A stretch of DNA of 64,000 nt from Tomitella biformata AHU 1821. Its GTDB lineage: Bacteria > Actinomycetota > Actinomycetes > Mycobacteriales > Mycobacteriaceae. Every line of letters begins with the position of its first letter. Positions within the stretch are counted from its first letter, which is position 1. Below are positions 27,526 to 36,017 of the stretch, piece by piece. Location of the stretch: positions 37,516 to 101,515 of the forward strand of contig NZ_BAVQ01000025.1 in NCBI RefSeq assembly GCF_000524475.1. Reading direction: 5' to 3'. The notes under the pieces were generated by a model. The model was not told where the DNA came from. It did not search any database and was given only the letters and a program-made list of their open reading frames with translations. A program made the translations under genes and the position numbers.

Positions 27526-28892
27526 GTTGTGCCCTCCGTGTCAGTTTCTAGGGGTATGCGGGCCGCGACCCGAATCCCGCCGAGCCGGGCGCGGGCCACC
27601 TGCAGCGTCCCGCCTAACTCGCGAGCGCGCGCCTGCATGTTCGCCAGCCCCCGATGGTGGCCATCCAGGTCGCTCGCCTGCGAGACCCGGAGCATCGTCC
27701 GCAACGCGGACGGATCTCCCCGGCCGTCGTCCGACACGGCGAGCGTCACCGCGCCGACGCGGTAGCCCAGGCGCACAATCGCGCGGGTGGCGCCGGCGTG
27801 CATCGCGGTGTTGAACAGCGCCTCCCCCGCGATCCGCAGCAGCGCGTGCTCGATCGCCGCCGGCAGCTCCACCGGTGCGCCCTCAGCCCGGAACTCCACC
27901 CGGAGGTCTCCCGGCATGTGCGCGGTGCAGAGTTGGCGCAGCAGCTCCACGAGGTCCGCCTCGGACGGGTCGTCTTCGCGGCTGAGGGCGTAGATCGCCG
28001 AGCGCAGCTGCTCCACCGCGGAGCGGGTGAGGTTCTTGGCCAGGTCCAGCCGCTCGGCTCGCTCGCCCTCCGGGATCGCGCTGCGGCACACCTCGATCTG
28101 CATGCCCGCCGACAGGACACATTGGGTGACGCTGTCATGCAGCTCACGCGCGATGCGGTGCCGCTCGTCGTCCAAAATTTTGTGCTGGTGCGCCAGGCCC
28201 AGCTCCCGTTGCGTGGCAAGCAGTTCCGCGTTGCGCGCGGCTAGCTCCACGGCCTGCGCCGCGGCCGCCTGATAGGACGCCTCCGCCTGGTCCAGCAGCC
28301 GCTGGCTGCGCTGGAACAGCGCCGAGTTCTGCAGAGCCACCGCCGTCTGGCTGGCGAGGATCCGCATCACGGCGCCGTCGGTGGCGTCGAGCGGCCGGTG
28401 CGGCGGGGTCCACGCAGCGAACGCACCGACCACCCCGCCCTCCAGCTCGATAGGCACGTGGGCGTGATGAGCGTCGATGACGGGGGCGGAGTACGCCTCG
28501 AATTCCCCGCGCAGCACATCGTTGAGCCGATTCAGCACCATCGAGGGGGCGTCTGTGGGCGAGTGGCCGCCGACCAGGCCCTCGAAGGCGAACGCGTTGC
28601 CGTCCGCATCCAGGATCAGGTGCCGCGGCTGCGCCTCCGCCAGCGCGCCGTCGGCGAGCGCGAACAGCACCCAGTCCGCACTCAGATGCAGCCGCGCGGC
28701 CTCGGCCACCGCGCGCACCAGCGTCTCGGAGCCCTCGACCGTGCGCACGAGCGCCTTGGAGATCGCGTCGAGCGCCCCGACCACCCGCTCCAAACGCTCT
28801 GCGGCCCCGCGGTATTCGGGGTAGAAAGTGCCCTTGCCTGAGCGGACGCCGGTCAGGCGGTCCAGATCGGGCCGGGCCCCCGCCTCGTTCAC
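27522..28892 (-). CDS. mnoS: Sensor histidine kinase (MnoS-like), GAF type
   Basis: 456 residues from the GTG at 28892, which overlaps the alcohol dehydrogenase stop (GTGA). No membrane helices, so it is a cytosolic sensor. A GAF-type region spans about residues 45-200 (ADWVLFALADGALAEAQPRH). A coiled coil (QRLLDQAEASYQAAAAQAVE) leads into the HisKA_3 box ERHRIARELHDSVTQCV, with the phosphoacceptor His, and the ATPase part has LRIAGEALFNTAMHAGA and VSDDGRGD. It presumably senses an alcohol or its aldehyde and phosphorylates the adjacent regulator. Confidence 0.82.
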   Translation of the reverse strand: MNEAGARPDLDRLTGVRSGKGTFYPEYRGAAERLERVVGALDAISKALVRTVEGSETLVRAVAEAARLHLSADWVLFALADGALAEAQPRHLILDADGNAFAFEGLVGGHSPTDAPSMVLNRLNDVLRGEFEAYSAPVIDAHHAHVPIELEGGVVGAFAAWTPPHRPLDATDGAVMRILASQTAVALQNSALFQRSQRLLDQAEASYQAAAAQAVELAARNAELLATQRELGLAHQHKILDDERHRIARELHDSVTQCVLSAGMQIEVCRSAIPEGERAERLDLAKNLTRSAVEQLRSAIYALSREDDPSEADLVELLRQLCTAHMPGDLRVEFRAEGAPVELPAAIEHALLRIAGEALFNTAMHAGATRAIVRLGYRVGAVTLAVSDDGRGDPSALRTMLRVSQASDLDGHHRGLANMQARARELGGTLQVARARLGGIRVAARIPLETDTEGTT

Positions 28893-30106
28893 ATCGCCGC
28901 CCGGAACAAGGCCTCGATCTCGGCGGCGTCCGCCGCACGCGGGTTGGTGGACATGCACGCGTCCTGCAGAGCGCCCGCCGCCAGCCGCGGCACGTCGGCG
29001 TCCAGAACGCCGAGCGCGGCGAGCCCACTCGGGATGCCTACGTCCGCGCACAGTCGCTCGATGCGCCGGGCCACCGCCGCCGCGGCCTCCACCGGGGCCG
29101 CCGTCTGCTCGGGCAGGTCCATCGCGACCGCCACGGGCACAAAGGATTCCGGGTCCACAACCGCGTTGAAGCGGACGACATGCGGCAGCAGGACGCCGTT
29201 GACGACCCCGTGCGGCAGGTCGAGCATTCCGCCGACCTGGTGGCTCATCGCATGCGCGGCGCCGAGGATCGCATTGCTGAACGCCATGCCCGCCTCCAGC
29301 GCGGCCTGTGCCATCGCGGTCCGGTGGAGTATCGACGCGGGCTCCTCCATGGTGCGTAGCAGATTCCGCGTCACCAGCGCCACCGACCGCAGAGCATGGT
29401 GGTCGGTCAACTCGTTGTGCCCCAAGGACACAAAGGCCTCGATGCCGTGGGTCAACGCGTCTAGGCCGGTCGCGGCAGCCAACTCGGTCGGCATGGTGGT
29501 GAGCAGCCGCGGGTCGACCACCGTCACGTCCGGCACGAGCGAGCGGCCGATGATCGTGATCTTGGTACGGCGCGCGGTGTCGGTGACGACGCAGAACTGT
29601 GACACGTCTGCGCCGGATCCGGCGGTCGATGGGAGGACCACCAGCGGCGGGATCGGCAGGTCCGCGCGATCGATGCCCTCGTAGTCCAGGATGTCCCCGC
29701 CGTTCGCCGCCAGGATCGCGATGCCCTTCGCCGCGTCGATCACCGAGCCACCGCCGAGCGCGATAAGCACATCGCAGCCGTTCTCGCGATATGCCCGGTG
29801 CCCAGCCGCCACCTCATGGTCCTTCGGGTTCGGCGTGAGCCCGCTCCAGATGTGTGGGGCCAAGCCCTGCGAGCGCAGATGGCCCGCCAGCTCGTCTACC
29901 CAGGGGGTCGACAGCAATCCTGCGTCGGTCACCAGCAGCGGCCGACGCCCGCCGAGCCGGCCCACCGAGTAGGCAGCCTCGATCATCGAGTGCTCCCCGA
30001 ACACGATCTCCGGCGCCTGGAACTTCAGCACCCGTCGCCTCGACGCGGGATCGCTGACCCGAGTGCCGGTCCCGAGCATCACCGCCGCGTGGTCCGTGTG
30101 CATCAT
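28889..30106 (-). CDS. Iron-type alcohol dehydrogenase (1,3-propanediol/alcohol dehydrogenase)
   Basis: 405 residues from the ATG at 30106, which is preceded by GGGAGG. Group III (iron-dependent) alcohol dehydrogenase: NAD-binding ALGGGSVIDAAKGIA, STAGSGADVSQF, and the metal region GLDALTHGIEAFVS with GAAHAMSHQVGGMLDLPHG supplying His ligands. Members next to mno in mycobacteria act on 1,3-propanediol and other primary alcohols and are nicotinoproteins that use mycofactocin as acceptor. It starts a three-gene unit with the kinase and response regulator, all joined by 4-bp overlaps. Confidence 0.88.
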   Translation of the reverse strand: MMHTDHAAVMLGTGTRVSDPASRRRVLKFQAPEIVFGEHSMIEAAYSVGRLGGRRPLLVTDAGLLSTPWVDELAGHLRSQGLAPHIWSGLTPNPKDHEVAAGHRAYRENGCDVLIALGGGSVIDAAKGIAILAANGGDILDYEGIDRADLPIPPLVVLPSTAGSGADVSQFCVVTDTARRTKITIIGRSLVPDVTVVDPRLLTTMPTELAAATGLDALTHGIEAFVSLGHNELTDHHALRSVALVTRNLLRTMEEPASILHRTAMAQAALEAGMAFSNAILGAAHAMSHQVGGMLDLPHGVVNGVLLPHVVRFNAVVDPESFVPVAVAMDLPEQTAAPVEAAAAVARRIERLCADVGIPSGLAALGVLDADVPRLAAGALQDACMSTNPRAADAAEIEALFRAAM

Positions 30107-30214
30107 CCGCCTCCCACCCGCTGTGAATCGAGCCGCTGTGAGCCAGATTACCCTCGCAAGCCCAGCGTAGGCAGCGGCGCATGCCCCGCCAACCGTCGTG
30201 TGGACGGGACGGGA

Positions 30215-30232
30215 CCTGCCCGATCGGGCAGG
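30215..30232. promoter_or_regulatory. Palindrome site B, 108 bp before the alcohol dehydrogenase operon
   Basis: Perfect 18-bp palindrome CCTGCCCGATCGGGCAGG, 108 bp from the ATG at 30106. Its other flank is 5 bp from the end of the VWA gene, so it could instead be a hairpin at that 3' end; no T-run follows. Confidence 0.6.
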
Positions 30233-30237
30233 CGCCT

Positions 30238-31776
30238 TCAGGACAGGGCGTGCCCCAGTTCCCCCGCCCGCGCCAGCAGCTGCTCGGGGTCGCGGGCGGA
30301 AACCACGCGGTCGCAGACATCGGCGTACTCGTCCATCGCGCAGGTGGCCTGCGCCCAGTATTTCCTGGGCTCCGGCGTGATCCACGCCAGCCGGTGGACG
30401 CGCCGTCGCAGGGCCGCGAGCTGGTCGGCCTTCGGCGGCAAACCGTTGCTGCGCCCGTCCCCCACGATCAGCACGGCCGTGCGCTTATTCAGAGCCCCGG
30501 CTTGGCTGGAGAGCATCTCGTCGAGCACGCGGCCGTAGTCGCTGCTGGCCTCGAGGTCGATTCGCTCGTCTGCGAGGACCCGGGCCAGGGCATCGTCCCC
30601 CCCGCCACGTAGCAGCACCTCGGTCACGTCCACCGGCCGGTCGGTGAATGCGAGCACCTGGCAGCGGTGCGCGCGCCGGTGCATGGCCTGGGCCAGACGC
30701 AGCGAGAACGCGGTGATCGGGCGGACAGACAGCGACACGTCGGCGAGGATCAGCAGCCGCACCCGGTCCGGCACCGGAGTGCGGGTGATGAGCCGGAACG
30801 GCACGCCCTCCGTCCGCAGGCTGGCCCGCACTGTCCGGCGCATGTCCAGCCCGCCGCGTCCATACTCACGTGGCCGGGGCCGCGGCGCGCCCCGCATCCG
30901 CCGCAAGATCTCGTGACACGCCAGCTCCACCTGCGCGTGCGGGTCTTGCTCAAGGGCTCCGCCCGCCAACTCTGGAGCCTCGGCCGCGAGCTCGCTACGC
31001 GCGGCCAGTGCCGCAACGAAAGACTCGATCGCCTCGGAGAGCCGCTGCAGCTGCGCCTCGGTCAGCGGGCCCAGGTCGTCGGCGTCGCCGCCGTACACCT
31101 GGCTGGCGTCGTACGCGTCGAGCCAGGCCAGGATCGATTCGGGATCGTCCCAGTTCAGAGTCCCGACGGCGACCGCGCCACTGCCATCGGACAGCGCACC
31201 GACGGTGGTCGTGGAGGCCCGATCCACCTCCACCGTGTACGTGACGCCGCGCCGGCCCTGGTCCGCCTCCGCGGAGACGGACAACTCGTGTTGCGCGCCG
31301 GTCAAGCTCACGTCGTCATCGTCGCGGTGGGGGTTGAAGCCGCCCTCGGCGTCGGGCAGGTCGAGCTCGTCGCCTACCTCCGCGAACCGCTCGTCATAAC
31401 CGGCGTAGCGGCCGGCCGCCTCCGGATCCTCCTCGATCTCCAACCCCGTCGGCAGCCCCTCCGCATTGGGGGCCCACTGCGCGATCCGCTCGTCCCGGGG
31501 CGCGGCCGGGGGCGACGGGTTGAAGAGCGCATCGAAGGCCGCGTCGAAGCCGAGGTTCTCATGCGCGTACTTCACGCACGTCGCGCGCAGCGCCGAGCGC
31601 AGGGTCTCCCTCTCGCGGGCACCCAGCAGAGCCAGCACCCGGCGGATCTCGATCACCTCCGCGGGCGACGCGGCGACTCCGGCCCGGCGCAGTAGGCCGC
31701 CGAAAATCGCGGCGAGCACGTCGAGCAGTCGGGCCGGGCGGTCCACACGCAGACGGTCTGGGGCGGGCGCGGCCAT
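30238..31776 (-). CDS. VWA-domain protein (CoxE-like), partner of MoxR ATPase
   Basis: 512 residues. The C-terminal von Willebrand A domain begins at about residue 340: LLILADVSLSVRP carries the DxSxS metal-ion site, and VLIVGDGRSNGLPPKADQL follows. The N-terminal two thirds is acidic (PNAEGLPTGLEIEEDPEAAG, DELDLPDAEGGFNPHRDDDD). MoxR/VWA pairs act as chaperones that insert or remove cofactors or remodel enzymes, as CoxD/CoxE do for CO dehydrogenase. It starts 2 bp after the MoxR stop, between mno and the alcohol dehydrogenase, so one or both dehydrogenases are likely clients. Confidence 0.85.
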   Translation of the reverse strand: MAAPAPDRLRVDRPARLLDVLAAIFGGLLRRAGVAASPAEVIEIRRVLALLGARERETLRSALRATCVKYAHENLGFDAAFDALFNPSPPAAPRDERIAQWAPNAEGLPTGLEIEEDPEAAGRYAGYDERFAEVGDELDLPDAEGGFNPHRDDDDVSLTGAQHELSVSAEADQGRRGVTYTVEVDRASTTTVGALSDGSGAVAVGTLNWDDPESILAWLDAYDASQVYGGDADDLGPLTEAQLQRLSEAIESFVAALAARSELAAEAPELAGGALEQDPHAQVELACHEILRRMRGAPRPRPREYGRGGLDMRRTVRASLRTEGVPFRLITRTPVPDRVRLLILADVSLSVRPITAFSLRLAQAMHRRAHRCQVLAFTDRPVDVTEVLLRGGGDDALARVLADERIDLEASSDYGRVLDEMLSSQAGALNKRTAVLIVGDGRSNGLPPKADQLAALRRRVHRLAWITPEPRKYWAQATCAMDEYADVCDRVVSARDPEQLLARAGELGHALS

Positions 31777-31778
31777 CG

Positions 31779-32801
31779 CTAGCCCCTGCCCTTGCCGCGG
31801 CTGTTGAACACGCTCGCGGAGGTGTTCGCCGGCCGCTCGGCAACGCTGACCCGCTCCGGAACCGGCGAGGGGACAACAGGTTCCGACACCGTGTCGGCCA
31901 GCGCTGCGACCGCAAGGTCGACGTCGCTGGTGTATTTCAGCAGCGCCGCCATCAGGAACCGGTGCGTACGCGCAGCCAGTGCCGGGTCGTCGCCCTGGAT
32001 GACGGCGGCAGCGCGGGCCGCGTCGATGACCTCGGAGATCGACGGGCTCTTGCGCAGCGGCAGCTGGCGGAGGCGCCGGGCCAGCTCCACGACGTCGCCG
32101 GCCAGCCCCGGCTCCACCTCGGGCGCGCGAGCCGTGACGATCTCCCGCTCCCGCTCGGCGCTCGGGTAGCCCAGGTGGAAGTGCAGGCAGCGGCGTTTGA
32201 GCGCGGGCGAGAGCTCACGGGTGTCGTTGGAGGTCAACAGGACCCACGGCATCGACCGCGCGGTGAACGTGCCGATCTCCGGGATGGTCACCTGCTTCTC
32301 GGCGAGCACCTCGAGCAGCAGCGCCTCCATCGACTCCTCGGTGCGGTCGACCTCGTCGACGAGCAGGACGACGGGATCCGGGGAGAGCACGGACTCCAGC
32401 AGCGGGCGCACGGACAGGAAAGCCTCGGAGTACAGGCCGAAGTCGCGGCCGGCGAGGTAGCGCGACGCCTCGTCGATGTCGGTGATGTGCGCCGTCGTCT
32501 CGGTGATGCGGTCGCGGAGCATCTGCACGTGCAGCAGCTGCTTGGCATAGTCCCACTCGTAGAGGGCGCGGTTGTCGTCGAGGCCCTCGTAGCACTGCAG
32601 GCGGACGAGCCGGCGGCCGCTGGCCTGCGCGAGGGCCTTCGCCAGCTCGGTCTTACCAACGCCGGCGGGCCCCTCCAGCAGCAGTGGCCGGTCGAGCGCG
32701 GTGGCGAGGTACACGACAGTGGCCAGGTCGTCGTCGGCGATGTAGTCGAGCTCGCGGAGCGCGGCCAACAACTCGTCAGCGTCAGCAAAAGTGCTGGTCA
32801 T
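31779..32801 (-). CDS. MoxR-family AAA+ ATPase
   Basis: 340 residues. Walker A GPAGVGKT at residues 44-51, Walker B PVVLLVDEVDR, sensor 1 WVLLTSNDTRELSPAL with the arginine finger region KRRCLHFHLGYP. This is the CoxD/MoxR branch. It probably powers maturation or repair of methanol dehydrogenase together with the VWA protein. It follows mno by 85 bp that hold a strong hairpin, so its expression may be lower than that of mno. Confidence 0.88.
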   Translation of the reverse strand: MTSTFADADELLAALRELDYIADDDLATVVYLATALDRPLLLEGPAGVGKTELAKALAQASGRRLVRLQCYEGLDDNRALYEWDYAKQLLHVQMLRDRITETTAHITDIDEASRYLAGRDFGLYSEAFLSVRPLLESVLSPDPVVLLVDEVDRTEESMEALLLEVLAEKQVTIPEIGTFTARSMPWVLLTSNDTRELSPALKRRCLHFHLGYPSAEREREIVTARAPEVEPGLAGDVVELARRLRQLPLRKSPSISEVIDAARAAAVIQGDDPALAARTHRFLMAALLKYTSDVDLAVAALADTVSEPVVPSPVPERVSVAERPANTSASVFNSRGKGRG

Positions 32802-32835
32802 GACTGGAACTCCTCTGGGGTGTTCGGGGTGCGGG

Positions 32836-32872
32836 TGTGGCCGGGGCAGTCCTGGGAACCGCCCCGGCCACA
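32836..32872 (-). terminator. Hairpin after mno
   Basis: TGTGGCCGGGGC (32836-32847) and GCCCCGGCCACA (32861-32872) make a perfect 12-bp GC stem with a 13-base loop, 14 bp past the mno stop. It may lower read-through into moxR or stabilise the mno message. Confidence 0.7.
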
Positions 32873-32886
32873 GGGTTGGGCGGGAT

Positions 32887-34158
32887 TTAGTACACGCCGT
32901 TGATGCAGTGGTCGACGACGGGGATGGTCGACTCGACCGTGACCTCGCGCGGGTTGCCGGGCGTGCACCAGTCGTCCTGGATGTGCTCGGAGATCCTGCG
33001 CACGGTGGCCGCGTCGCCGGGGATGGTCTCGCCGACGCCCGCGTACTTGCCCAGGTTCATCCGGTTCTTCTCGTACGTGTCGGTGCGCACCGAGCCGAAG
33101 TTCTTCGGGATGCCGACGTCCTCGGAGAGCCGGATCGCGGCCTCCACCGCGGCGTCGGCCGCCTGCACCGTCGTCATGTTGCGGGTGTCGACGCCCATGA
33201 CCGACGCGATGCGGGCGAAGTGCTTATAGCGCGAGGGCAGGTTGTACTCCCACACCCGGGGCAGCGCGATCGCGTTGTTGAGGCCGTGGTGGCTGTCGAA
33301 GAACGCGCTCATGGCATGCGAGATGGAGTGGATGATGCCGAGGCCGCCGGAGTTGAAGGCCTGCGCCGCGATGTACTGCGCGTGCATCATGCCCTCGCGG
33401 GCCTTGAGGTTATGCGGCTCGAACACGGCCTCGCGCAGGTTCTTCGCCACCAGCTCCATCGAGTACAGGGCGTTGCCGAGCGAGGGCGCGAAGTCCAGGC
33501 GGGAGACGAACGGCTCGGAGCCGTGGGCCAGGACATCGAAGCCGCAGTACGCCGTGAAGTGCTGAGGGAGGGAGTAGTACAGCAGCGGGTCGTCGATAGC
33601 GAGGGTCGGGATGCAAGCGTCATCGAAGCCCACCCACTTGTGCGGGGTCTCCATGTCGGAGGTGTCGGTGATGACGTACGCCCAGGAGGTCTCCGAGCCG
33701 GTGCCGGCTGTGGTGGAGACCGCGATGTGCGGCGGGTTCTCCTTGTTGGTGGACTTGGAGAAGCCCTCGAACTCGTTGATGTTGCGGCCGTCGTGGGCGA
33801 TCACGACGCGGGCGCCCTTCGCGGCGTCGTGGCTGGAGCCACCGCCGACGGAGATGATGCTGTCGCACTTCTCCTTCGTGTACATCGCGGCGGCTTCCAT
33901 CGCGTTGTAGTCCTTGGGGTTGGACTCGACGCCGTCGTAGAGCACCACGTCCACGCCCTGGTGCTTGATCTTGCCGATGAGCTCCTCGATGATGCCGGAG
34001 CCGCGCAGGCCGGTGGTGATCAGCAGGGTGCGCTTGAAGCCGAGGTTCTTCGCCTCGACACCGACGATGTCGTGTGCGCCGACCCCCAGCAGGGCTCGGG
34101 GGAAGGGGTGGAACTCCTTGATCGGGAAGTCCCAAATCTGGTTCAGCTCGATTGCCAT
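32887..34158 (-). CDS. mno: NDMA-dependent methanol dehydrogenase (nicotinoprotein, Mno/Mdo type)
   Basis: 423 residues, iron/zinc-type (group III) alcohol dehydrogenase with tightly bound NAD(P). Start MAIELNQIWDFPIKEFHPF is typical of Mno/Mdo/ThcE. Other marks: SVGGGSSHDAAKGARVVIAH, STTAGTGSETSWAYVITD, CGFDVLAHGSEPFVSRLD and HSISHAMSAFFDSHHGLNNA for metal ligands. It oxidises methanol and other primary alcohols; electrons leave the bound nicotinamide to mycofactocin in vivo (or to the dye NDMA in vitro). It forms decamers in Amycolatopsis and Mycobacterium. It is monocistronic or leads the moxR-VWA genes, and has a 255-bp upstream region. Confidence 0.94.
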   Translation of the reverse strand: MAIELNQIWDFPIKEFHPFPRALLGVGAHDIVGVEAKNLGFKRTLLITTGLRGSGIIEELIGKIKHQGVDVVLYDGVESNPKDYNAMEAAAMYTKEKCDSIISVGGGSSHDAAKGARVVIAHDGRNINEFEGFSKSTNKENPPHIAVSTTAGTGSETSWAYVITDTSDMETPHKWVGFDDACIPTLAIDDPLLYYSLPQHFTAYCGFDVLAHGSEPFVSRLDFAPSLGNALYSMELVAKNLREAVFEPHNLKAREGMMHAQYIAAQAFNSGGLGIIHSISHAMSAFFDSHHGLNNAIALPRVWEYNLPSRYKHFARIASVMGVDTRNMTTVQAADAAVEAAIRLSEDVGIPKNFGSVRTDTYEKNRMNLGKYAGVGETIPGDAATVRRISEHIQDDWCTPGNPREVTVESTIPVVDHCINGVY

Positions 34159-34273
34159 TGTGTGCTCCTCATGACCGGGATCGGGTGTTCGTCGACGTCG
34201 AGATCGACTGTGCGCCGCCCGTGACTCCGGTCACAAGGGATATCTGCCGGTACCGTCCGGTCGGGAGGACAAA

Positions 34274-34291
34274 CCCGTCCACTTGGGCAGG
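34274..34291. promoter_or_regulatory. Palindrome site C, 115 bp before mno
   Basis: Read on the minus strand this is CCTGCCCAAGTGGACGGG, 13 of 18 matches to the perfect palindrome CCTGCCCGATCGGGCAGG; its left half is intact. It lies 115 bp from the mno ATG and far from any gene end, which favours a protein-binding site over a terminator. Confidence 0.45.
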
Positions 34292-34328
34292 GTCGCGGCC
34301 CTCTACTGGGGCTCCACGCGCTTCGAAC

Positions 34329-34403
34329 GCGAAAATCCTCCACTCTCACTACCCGGATTGCCGATAATCGGCAATTGACGGTCTGAGAGTGGAGGATTTT
34401 CGC
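34329..34403. repeat. Nested inverted repeat between mftG and mno
   Basis: Outer 20-bp arms are exact complements (34329-34348 and 34384-34403; core CGAAAATCCTCCACTCTC). The 35-bp loop contains a second palindrome, ATTGCCGAT-A-ATCGGCAAT. It begins 11 bp past the mftG stop, so it most likely terminates mftG; on the mftG strand the far arm ends GATTTTCGC. The second, inner palindrome is not needed for that. Confidence 0.72.
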
Positions 34404-34413
34404 ACTTACGGTG

Positions 34414-35718
34414 CTACCCGATCAGCTCCGCGGCCCGCTCGGCGAGCATCACGGCCGTCGCATGCGGGCCGCGGCTGGGGATGCGTGGGAACACGGACGT
34501 GTCCGCAATCCACAGGCTGTCGACCTCGAGGGACTTGAGCCGCTCATCCACCACGTTCCCCATCGCGCAGCTGCCGGACAGGTGCTGCGAGGTGCCCAGC
34601 ACCGGCTCGAGCGGGGTGCCGATGCCAGAGGTGCGGATGAGCTCCTGCGCGAGCGCGACGCCATGTGCCGCGATCGCCTTATCGGCCGGGTCCTGCAGGT
34701 AGCCGTGCTTGATGTGGACCCCGCCGTCTGCGTCAACAGTGACCTGGCCGCGGCTGCGCGGGCTCATCAGAGCGACGCCGACATGCGGGGGCATCGGCGG
34801 GTTGCCGGGCACCGCGTCCCCGAACGAGGCGGTATACGGCCGGAGCTCCAAGTCCTCGCCGAGGTTCAGGGTGGCCTCTAACAGCGGGTGGCCACGTGCT
34901 GCGGGCTGGCTGGGGACATACGGCACCGCGACCTCGGGATGATCGGAGAAGGTCTGCCCGGCGGTCAGATTCGACCGGAGCATGATCAGCGCGCTGCCGA
35001 TCCCGCCGGCGCACAGGATGATCTTGTCCGCGTTGATGACAGCGCCGTCTGCGGTCTCCACCCCGGCGACGGCGCCTGCGCGGATGACGAGCCGGCGGAT
35101 CGTCGTGTTCGTCCGGACCTCCAAGTTCGGTCGCCCTTCCAGGTAGCAGGTTGCGGTGTCGATGCGATGGCCCAACTCGTCCATGTTCAGCGGGACCGGG
35201 CCGATGCCGCCTGCGGTGAGCCCGCCGTTCTTGTCGGCCTCCCACGGCAGGCCCGCATCCAGCGCCGCCTGGGCGAAGGCCTCGCTCAAGGGGTGCCAGC
35301 GCTCGCGGGGCACTCGGCGAATCGGCATGGGGCCCGTGCCGCCATGGCCGGGGCCGCCGAAGTCGTGATCATGCTCGAGGCGGCGATAGAACGGCAGGAC
35401 CTGCTCATACGTCCACAGACCGCTCCCCCAGTCCGCAAAATCCGTCGGGGCGCCGCGCATGAAGTAGCCGCCGTTGACCGCGCCGGATCCGCCCACTCCC
35501 CGGCCGCGCACCAGGGTCGTGGTGACCGTGTCCGAGAGCTGCGCGTCGTACATGGTCGTCCGGTAGCTACCGGGACCGATGGGCAAGGTGTCGAGGCGCT
35601 CGGGGATCGCCGCGCCCGGACCGGACTCCACTAGGAGGACCCGGCGCGTGGGGTCCGCGCTCAGCCGTGCGGCGAGCACCGCCCCGCACGAGCCGCCGCC
35701 CACGATGAGTAGATCCAT
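34414..35718 (-). CDS. mftG: Mycofactocin-associated GMC oxidoreductase MftG
   Basis: 434 residues from the ATG at 35718; the longer open frame overlaps the riboswitch region and is not needed. GMC flavoprotein: FAD motif LLIVGGGSCGAVLAARLS, GRGVGGSGAVNGGYFMRG, active-site region HLSGSCAMGNVV and the C-terminal GPHATAVMLAERAAELI. In mycobacteria MftG is needed for growth on ethanol and passes electrons from reduced mycofactocin to respiration. It lies next to mno and the other mycofactocin genes, which supports the assignment over other GMC oxidases. Confidence 0.82.
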   Translation of the reverse strand: MDLLIVGGGSCGAVLAARLSADPTRRVLLVESGPGAAIPERLDTLPIGPGSYRTTMYDAQLSDTVTTTLVRGRGVGGSGAVNGGYFMRGAPTDFADWGSGLWTYEQVLPFYRRLEHDHDFGGPGHGGTGPMPIRRVPRERWHPLSEAFAQAALDAGLPWEADKNGGLTAGGIGPVPLNMDELGHRIDTATCYLEGRPNLEVRTNTTIRRLVIRAGAVAGVETADGAVINADKIILCAGGIGSALIMLRSNLTAGQTFSDHPEVAVPYVPSQPAARGHPLLEATLNLGEDLELRPYTASFGDAVPGNPPMPPHVGVALMSPRSRGQVTVDADGGVHIKHGYLQDPADKAIAAHGVALAQELIRTSGIGTPLEPVLGTSQHLSGSCAMGNVVDERLKSLEVDSLWIADTSVFPRIPSRGPHATAVMLAERAAELIG

Positions 35719-35771
35719 GCCGCCAGTGTGGCAGGCGCCGGGGCTATGCTGAATCACGCAGCTGGTTCGCG

Positions 35772-35911
35772 CGGCGGTTCCATGAGGGGCCCCGAAGGAT
35801 TGCGTCGCGCGTCGCAAGAGGGAATCCGGTAAGAAGCCGGGACTGCCCCGCAGCGGTGAGTGGGCCCCAAAGTCGTTCGCCAGCCCACAAGTCCGAATAC
35901 CTGCCATCTGT
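35772..35911 (+). promoter_or_regulatory. Cobalamin (B12) riboswitch
   Basis: Class features are visible: GAGGGAATCCGGT with the paired AAGCCGGGA, the core ACTGCCCCGCAGCGGTGAG, and the closing CCACAAGTCCGAATACCTGCC at 35885-35905. It precedes metE by about 110 bp on the same strand. B12 binding is expected to turn off the B12-independent methionine synthase. The 5' limit is approximate. Confidence 0.93.
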
Positions 35912-35933
35912 GCCGGGCGCGACCGTGCCCGGC
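35912..35933 (+). promoter_or_regulatory. Expression-platform hairpin of the B12 riboswitch
   Basis: GCCGGGC (35912-35918) pairs with GCCCGGC (35927-35933) directly after the aptamer. No T-run follows, so control could act through later structure or on translation. Confidence 0.5.
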
Positions 35934-36017
35934 CCGGCTCACCTCTGCGAGGGGGGCTCCGCGCAATCCCGGGGCCCACGGCGGTGATCCATCCGATGTC
36001 GGGATTTGGAGACCATC

